From CAZIKB01 sp964539665 (lineage in GTDB: Bacteria; Zhuqueibacterota; Zhuqueibacteria; Oceanimicrobiales; Oceanimicrobiaceae): 12,175 bases of DNA. Shown in pieces: positions 8,374 to 12,175 of the stretch. A program made the position numbers and the translations under genes. Position 1 is the first letter of the stretch, and each line of letters starts with the position of its first letter. The DNA lies in assembly GCA_964539665.1 (NCBI GenBank), contig CAZIKB010000164.1:1-12175 (forward strand), written 5' to 3'. The notes under the pieces were generated by a model, which had not been told where the DNA came from, ran no database searches, and worked only from the letters and a program-made list of their open reading frames with translations.

Positions 8374-8449
8374 AATTCGATTGTTTCATGGCTCTATTGT
8401 TAGATTGTTTATTCCTTAACAATGAAACAATAGAGCAATTAAGTATTTA
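8374..8449 (-). other. 76-nt spacer with strong hairpin between 1st and 2nd permease genes
   Basis: This 76-nt spacer can fold into the best hairpin of the family: 19-nt arms at 8391-8409 and 8418-8436 pair with two mismatches around an 8-nt loop. It shares a 22-nt exact block with the spacer at 5643-5718 and the AGAGCAATTAAG motif with the spacer at 2837-3041. There is no T run after the stem, so it is more likely an RNA processing or stability element, or a dispersed repeat, than a terminator. Confidence 0.7.
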
Positions 8450-11053
8450 TTATTCATATCGCAGCGCCTTCACTGGATTTGCTCGGGCTGCTTTTATTGC
8501 ATGAAAGCTTATTGTAAAAATGGCAATAATTAGTGCAAGCGCCGCGGCCAGAATAAATACCCAAAAACTCAAGGGAATACGATATGCATAATTTTGGAGA
8601 AATAAATTCATAACAAAATAAGCAACCGGCCAGGCAACCACATTTGCAGCTACTACTAACCAGACAAACTCACGATTAATTAATTTTGTAACGTTTGTCA
8701 CTGTTGCTCCCAACACTTTTCGGATACCAATTTCCTTAGTTCGGTTGACTACATTTAGCAGCGTTAAACCAAAAAGTCCTGAACAGGCAATCACAATAGC
8801 GAAAGAAGAAGCATAGGTAATCATTTGGCTCCAGCGGGCTTCTTTTTCATATTGTTGAGCAACCTGATCGTCAAGGAAGGAATAAGAAAATGGAATATCC
8901 GGTGCAACTCGATTGTATTCTGTCTCCAGCAATTTTATTGCTGCTTGAATTTCACTTCCCTTAATCTTTACAAAAACATGGTCATAATTATTTTCCGGAC
9001 TGAGTTTCATATAAGCAGGTCCAATGCTGGTGTGCAAAGACTCATAATGGAAATCGTTCACAACGCCGATAATTCTGCCGGGAAATTGCTGTTTAAATGA
9101 AGCTGACAGTTCCTCACCAACCGGAGCTTCCAGTCCTAATCGTTCCACAAAAGCTGCATTCACAATTACGGCTTCTTTACTATCAGTTGGGAATTCACTG
9201 GAAAAATTTCTGCCTTCCTGGAGATGGATACCCAGTGTCTCGATAAAATCATAATCGACATAATTATAACTCAGAAGTATTTTGCTGCCTTCTCTCAAAT
9301 CAGGGACTTTCGCCATCCAAAATGTGGTTAACGGATACTTTGCACCACTCACAGATTGAATGGATTTATATTGCTTAATTTTGTTCTTAAACGCAAAGAA
9401 GAAAGTACTCCTTTTTTGAACGTCAGCAGAAATATTATTTAAAGGGATCAAAACAACCTGATCACTGTCATAGCCAGGATTTTGTTCAAGCATAAAATTT
9501 AGTTGACGGTAAATGAAAAGAGTTGTAATAATTAAAAATATCGATATACTAAATTGCAAAATAATAAGTACCCGGCTCAGCATGGTTTTTCTATTAATTT
9601 TAAACTTCCCACGAAACAGATCTACTAACGGAAAACGAGAAAGCACCAGGGACGGATAACTGCCAGCAGCTATTCCTACAAGTAGATTTAAGCTCAATAA
9701 AGCAAGCATTGGCCAGCCATTACTAAATAATTCCAGATGTAATGTTTTTTGAGAAAGATGATTAAAGGCAGGCATGAAAAGCTGCGCAAGTAAAATACCG
9801 CCCAGCAGGGCTAAAAAACTCAGCACAATCGATTCGAACAGAAATTGCCTGACAAGCTGATTCCGCTGCGCTCCCAGAACTTTGCGCATACCGATTTCTT
9901 TTAACCGAGTTGAGGCGCTGCCGATAGAAAGATTAGTAAAATTAAAACATGCAATAGTTAATACCAAAAGTGCTATTCCGGAAAAAATATAGGAATACAA
10001 TGATTTGCTTTCATTGACCAGCGCTGGACTGGTTTTTTGCCGCTTGAGATGATAATCTGCAAACGATTGTAACTGGTAGCCGCTTTTTTCACCAAAATCT
10101 CTTCGAAAGTCTTTATCAATTGTTTCAGGAAATTTGGCTATTAAACTTTGAGCCTCATCCTTTTTCGATAATAGAATAAAAGTAGGCAGGTGATCTCCAG
10201 ATTCCCAATCCAATAATTTTTCGCCATGCACTTTTTCAATATTGACCAAGAAATCAAACTGAATACTCGAATTACCTGGTATCTTTGCAGTCACCCCATT
10301 CACCAAAAAATCCTGGTACTCATCATTCAACTGAATGGCAATGGATTTGCCAATAGGATCTTGCTTACCGAAATATTTTGTCGCCATTGATTCACTCAAA
10401 ACTACATCATGCGGTCCCGCCAGCACATCCTTATGACTTGCCGGGTGCAGAGGGAAAGTGAAAATATTAAAGAAAGACGGATCAACAGCCAGTCCTTTTT
10501 CTTCGAAAAGCTTGTCCTGGTATTTGACAACCAATTTTTCTTTTGTCATCCTAACCGCATTGATTATTTCGGGAAATGTTTGCGGAAGAGTTGGACCTAA
10601 TAGAGGCTGGGCATCGATAACTGCACTGGCGGTGCCAAAATCTAAAAATCCATAGATGCCATAAATTTTATCGACATCTTTATGAAATCGGTCATAAGTG
10701 ATCTCATCATGCACAAACAGCAACATTAAGATACAACAGGCGATGCCGATTGCCAGACCGAAGATGTTAATAAACGAATAAACCTTGTTCTTTTTGAGAT
10801 TTCGTAAGGCAATTGTAAAGTAGTTTCTGAACATAGTAACACTCCAGTAAATAGAATTGTTAACGAATGATGGTACTATGATGACAATTTGCAGCCAGTA
10901 CCCGAGCTTTGCCACAAGAGTGCTTTTGCTCCGGGTGATTTCGTGGTATAGCTCCTCAAAATCTGCCAGCATGGTCTCTGGATGGCTGTGGTTCAGGAAA
11001 AATGACAGCAGCCATTTAGCAAGCAGTGGAGGTTTTGTCTTCTTTGTTTTCAT
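8450..11053 (-). CDS. FtsX/MacB-type ABC transporter permease with permease prefix domain (1st of 4)
   Basis: An 867-residue inner-membrane permease, first of four tandem paralogues and tightly linked to the repressor gene: its ATG lies 5 nt after the PadR stop, which suggests translational coupling. The prefix (1-92) has KPPL at 8-10 and HPETMLADFEELYHEI (24-39). TM1 is about 93-114. The first periplasmic domain (about 115-350) starts with YDRFHKDVDKIYGI and has YFGKQDPIGK (227-236). TM2-4 are about 355-472 with KEIGMRKVLGA (385-395), and TM5 about 492-515. The second periplasmic domain (516-740) has IGVVNDFHYESLH (662-674). TM6-8 are about 742-850 with KEIGIRKVLGA (773-783) and AWPVAYFVMN, and the C-terminus is ANPVKALRYE. 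A weak AAAGG lies 10 nt before the start. Family knowledge: such permeases use an MacB/LolD-like ATPase, so one elsewhere in the genome would be needed for ATP-driven work. Confidence 0.95.
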   Translation of the reverse strand: MKTKKTKPPLLAKWLLSFFLNHSHPETMLADFEELYHEITRSKSTLVAKLGYWLQIVIIVPSFVNNSIYWSVTMFRNYFTIALRNLKKNKVYSFINIFGLAIGIACCILMLLFVHDEITYDRFHKDVDKIYGIYGFLDFGTASAVIDAQPLLGPTLPQTFPEIINAVRMTKEKLVVKYQDKLFEEKGLAVDPSFFNIFTFPLHPASHKDVLAGPHDVVLSESMATKYFGKQDPIGKSIAIQLNDEYQDFLVNGVTAKIPGNSSIQFDFLVNIEKVHGEKLLDWESGDHLPTFILLSKKDEAQSLIAKFPETIDKDFRRDFGEKSGYQLQSFADYHLKRQKTSPALVNESKSLYSYIFSGIALLVLTIACFNFTNLSIGSASTRLKEIGMRKVLGAQRNQLVRQFLFESIVLSFLALLGGILLAQLFMPAFNHLSQKTLHLELFSNGWPMLALLSLNLLVGIAAGSYPSLVLSRFPLVDLFRGKFKINRKTMLSRVLIILQFSISIFLIITTLFIYRQLNFMLEQNPGYDSDQVVLIPLNNISADVQKRSTFFFAFKNKIKQYKSIQSVSGAKYPLTTFWMAKVPDLREGSKILLSYNYVDYDFIETLGIHLQEGRNFSSEFPTDSKEAVIVNAAFVERLGLEAPVGEELSASFKQQFPGRIIGVVNDFHYESLHTSIGPAYMKLSPENNYDHVFVKIKGSEIQAAIKLLETEYNRVAPDIPFSYSFLDDQVAQQYEKEARWSQMITYASSFAIVIACSGLFGLTLLNVVNRTKEIGIRKVLGATVTNVTKLINREFVWLVVAANVVAWPVAYFVMNLFLQNYAYRIPLSFWVFILAAALALIIAIFTISFHAIKAARANPVKALRYE

Positions 11054-11058
11054 TGAGG

Positions 11059-11385
11059 TTAAGCCTTTTCCGGTGATATGTCCGGCAAATCATCCCAAAA
11101 GGTCACATAAATCTTCTGAATTGCTTTTAATTCCTCCAAGCCTTCTTTCGTTAATTTGTAATAACGTTTGGCTTTTCCTCCGCGTTCAGCAGTGGGATTG
11201 GCAAGAAATGAAGTCACAAAACCTTTAGCTTCAAGGCGATCAAGTGGGACATAAATAGATCCGATTGACCAGTATTTGCCTGTCATATCGGATATGTATT
11301 CCCTGATTTTCACACCATACGGTTCATTTCGCATCTTCCAGATGGTTAGCAGAACTAATTCCTCAGGTCGTGATAAATATTTCAT
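11059..11385 (-). CDS. PadR-family transcriptional regulator
   Basis: A cytoplasmic DNA-binding repressor of 108 residues, typical of small PadR proteins. The winged-helix fold is seen from EELVLLTIWKM through YGVKIREYI, WSIGSIYVPLDRLEAKGFV (recognition helix region, about 39-57), the wing with RGGKAKRYYKLT (68-79) and a C-terminal dimerisation helix (80-97). PadR proteins usually act as ligand-responsive repressors, often of their own operon and of linked transport genes. The gene is the first of the operon and its stop is 5 nt before the first permease, a pairing common for prefix-containing orphan permeases. Upstream are a good Shine-Dalgarno (GGGAG, 6 nt from ATG), a candidate promoter and two 15-bp palindromes, which fits autorepression. 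The ligand is unknown. Confidence 0.95.
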   Translation of the reverse strand: MKYLSRPEELVLLTIWKMRNEPYGVKIREYISDMTGKYWSIGSIYVPLDRLEAKGFVTSFLANPTAERGGKAKRYYKLTKEGLEELKAIQKIYVTFWDDLPDISPEKA

Positions 11386-11391
11386 TGCTTG

Positions 11392-11396
11392 CTCCC
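11392..11396 (-). promoter_or_regulatory. Shine-Dalgarno of the PadR gene
   Basis: On the minus strand GGGAG (inside AAAGGGAG) lies 6 nt before the ATG at 11385. It supports this start and contrasts with the permease genes 2-4, which have no comparable site. Confidence 0.75.
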
Positions 11397-11407
11397 TTTC
11401 TTTATTA

Positions 11408-11436
11408 ATTCTATGATATAGAAAATAATGTCACAA
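11408..11436 (-). promoter_or_regulatory. Candidate promoter of the padR-permease operon
   Basis: On the minus strand TTGTGA (11436-11431) and TAGAAT (11413-11408) are separated by 17 nt, a reasonable match to the sigma-70 -35/-10 pattern. The predicted transcript would start about 15 nt before the ATG and include the Shine-Dalgarno. The -10 and spacer overlap the palindrome at 11409-11423, as expected for a repressed promoter. This is a pattern match only. Confidence 0.45.
11409..11423. promoter_or_regulatory. Palindromic operator candidate 1
   Basis: TTCTATGATATAGAA is a perfect palindrome with 6-bp arms and a 3-bp centre. It covers the proposed -10 and part of the spacer. A near-identical palindrome lies at 11450-11464. 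Paired palindromes directly upstream of a repressor gene are the usual arrangement for autoregulation. Confidence 0.55.
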
Positions 11437-11449
11437 AAAAGGCCATAAT

Positions 11450-11464
11450 TTCTATAATGTAGAA
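11450..11464. promoter_or_regulatory. Palindromic operator candidate 2
   Basis: TTCTATAATGTAGAA has perfect TTCTA/TAGAA arms around a 5-bp centre and differs from the site at 11409-11423 at only three central positions. The centres are 41 bp apart, close to four helical turns, so two repressor dimers could bind the same DNA face. Confidence 0.5.
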
Positions 11465-11474
11465 TTTATAAGCC

Positions 11475-11498
11475 TAAAAAATCCGTCGCAATTGACGG
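11475..11498 (-). terminator. Weak rho-independent terminator candidate, minus strand
   Basis: On the minus strand CCGTC (11498-11494), a 6-nt loop and GACGG (11487-11483) are followed by ATTTTTTA. The stem is only 5 bp, so it is weak. An alternative AAGCC/GGCTT pairing overlaps it. It would stop transcripts arriving from the hydrolase remnant before the operon promoter. Confidence 0.4.
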
Positions 11499-11713
11499 CT
11501 TAATTTTTATTCTTAAATTAGCGATAAAAGGAATTTATACAGGTTGAAACGAAGATTTTAATTGATTGTTTCAAAATAAAATTTATGCTGTACATACAAT
11601 ATCAAATGGGTCCAAGTAAATTAACCGCACTCCACAGGTTTAAATTTAGTAAATTATTTAGAAATTCCCACAACCCAAAAGTTGTTTTATTCAAAAGAAA
11701 CGTTTATTCGGAG

Positions 11714-11769
11714 CTCAAGCTTCAGCTTGAGAACTAAACTGAGTTCGCCATACAAGCTAAAGCTTGAAC
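11714..11769. repeat. Cluster of AAGCTT-centred palindromes, REP-like
   Basis: CTCAAGCT (11714-11721) pairs perfectly with AGCTTGAG (11724-11731) around 2 nt. CAAGCT (11753-11758) pairs with AGCTTG (11761-11766) around 2 nt. GAAC (11731-11734) and GTTC (11743-11746) form a middle inverted repeat. The two main palindromes share the same CAAGCT/AGCTTG core, like twin REP elements. They lie 21 nt beyond the stop of the hydrolase remnant and could end or protect its transcript. Confidence 0.5.
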
Positions 11770-11789
11770 ACCAAAAACAAGAGCGATTT

Positions 11790-12146
11790 CTAAAAGCTCT
11801 CTAAAAATGTATTGGCATCCATTACTTTTGCATAAGATCCTGAGAGTGTACTTAATGTTGAGTAATGCACATCTTCTGCCGAGATTTCTTTGCCCTTGAA
11901 TTTTAGAGCTTTTGTTGCGCATGCATCTTGTATAACAACGCATTCAAATCCAAAATCGCGCCCGGCTCGTGTTGCAGCTTCCACACACATGTGAGTCATC
12001 ATACCACAAATTACTAATCTTTTGATATCATTTTTCTTTAAATAATCTAATAAATCTGTATCCTGAAAACTATTTACATGATCTTTGCTAATTACTTTTT
12101 CACCATTTACAGGCTGAACGTATGTCGAGTAGACATAATATGACTC
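11790..12146 (-). pseudogene. Isochorismatase-family cysteine hydrolase, C-terminal part only
   Basis: The open frame reads through GEKVISKDHVNSF, TDLLDYL, RLVICGMMTHMCVEAATRAG, FECVVIQDACAT and a normal C-terminus ending NTFLESF. This is the C-terminal half of an isochorismatase-like hydrolase. The nucleophile Cys (codon 11985-11987) in THMCVEAATR and the probable catalytic Lys (12084-12086) are present. The N-terminal part with the catalytic Asp (the usual LxxIDxQ region, roughly 70-90 residues) is missing. The frame is closed by TAG at 12147-12149 and has no ATG, GTG or TTG before the ATG at 12002, which lies inside the active-site loop. Homology fades upstream of about 12119. Truncation, frameshift or an assembly error near the window edge are all possible. 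Intact relatives are about 180-190 residues, whereas this frame has 118. Confidence 0.65.
12121..12137. repeat. Palindrome at the break point of the hydrolase gene
   Basis: TATGTC (12121-12126) and GACATA (12132-12137) are perfect 6-bp arms around 5 nt, located exactly where hydrolase similarity stops. On the minus strand AGGAG (12148-12144) stands 7 nt before an ATG (12136-12134) that opens only a 9-codon frame, one base out of phase with the hydrolase. It could mark the end of an inserted sequence or an assembly join. Confidence 0.4.
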
Positions 12147-12175
12147 CTATATTAATACACGTACATTAAGACAAT

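Larger units (their letters stand above)
11386..11789. other. Intergenic region upstream of the operon
   Basis: This AT-rich 404-base region has no supported gene. It contains, from low to high coordinates, the Shine-Dalgarno, promoter and operators of the PadR gene, a terminator candidate (11475-11498), a 7-bp inverted repeat TTGAAAC/GTTTCAA (11544-11550 with 11568-11574), and a cluster of AAGCTT-centred palindromes (11714-11769). Nothing convincing is seen between about 11575 and 11710. Confidence 0.6.

Noticed and set aside
233..11053. Assignment of the permeases as MacB macrolide exporters
   Set aside because: MacB carries its own N-terminal ATPase domain and one four-helix permease unit. 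These proteins have no ATPase domain and contain two permease units, so the specific function cannot be transferred.
233..11053. Assignment of the host to Acidobacteria because of the duplicated orphan permease architecture
   Set aside because: The prefix type, AT-rich composition and absence of Shine-Dalgarno sites before most genes fit FCB-like lineages at least as well, and the architecture alone is not diagnostic.
10857..11228. A 123-residue plus-strand open frame across the PadR/permease junction
   Set aside because: It lies antisense to two well-supported genes and its composition reflects their complementary strand. No family features or ribosome site are seen.
11734..11943. A 69-residue minus-strand frame overlapping the hydrolase remnant
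   Set aside because: It is an alternative frame of the hydrolase sequence, which shows strong family motifs in its own frame.
12110..12136. Nine-codon ORF with AGGAG as a leader peptide
   Set aside because: It is too short to support, lies across the hydrolase break near the window edge, and is more simply explained by the disruption there.

Overview
The window carries one minus-strand operon-like block and little else. Read in the direction of transcription (high to low coordinates), it starts with a small PadR-family repressor gene (11385 to 11059). Four large tandem genes follow (11053-8450, 8373-5719, 5642-3042, 2836-233), each encoding a ~866-884-residue permease of the MacB/FtsX type. 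All four share an N-terminal permease prefix of about 90 residues, then two copies of (one membrane helix, periplasmic MacB-like domain, three-helix FtsX domain). No ATP-binding subunit is encoded in the window, so these are 'orphan' permeases whose ATPase, if any, lies elsewhere. The arrangement resembles the PadR-linked duplicated orphan permeases known from Acidobacteria and from various FCB-group and related lineages.

Upstream of the repressor gene (11386-11789) is a 404-base non-coding region. It holds a plausible promoter overlapped by one of two matching 15-bp palindromes (likely repressor operators), a weak minus-strand terminator candidate and a cluster of small palindromes. Upstream of that (11790-12146) is the C-terminal part of an isochorismatase-family hydrolase. 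It has an in-frame stop and no usable start, so it looks 5'-truncated or frameshifted.

The three spacers between the permease genes are homologous AT-rich sequences built from CAATGAA/CAATAGAGC-like units, and each can form a hairpin. Two of them are exactly 76 nt long. The third (205 nt) also contains a REP-like palindrome. The region downstream of the operon (1-232) has several short inverted repeats, and two of its motifs recur in inverted orientation on the other side of the last permease gene.

Organism: the DNA is moderately AT-rich. The permease starts lack clear Shine-Dalgarno sequences whereas the repressor gene has one. The protein family and spacer style suggest an FCB-superphylum or related environmental bacterium (for example Calditrichota, Ignavibacteriota or KSB1-like). 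This is inference from style, not a demonstrated placement.

Working model: the PadR protein represses its own promoter and, through it, the permease operon. The four permeases share membrane and cytoplasmic parts but have divergent periplasmic domains, which suggests related mechanotransmission-type transporters for different envelope substrates. The substrate and inducer cannot be read from the sequence.
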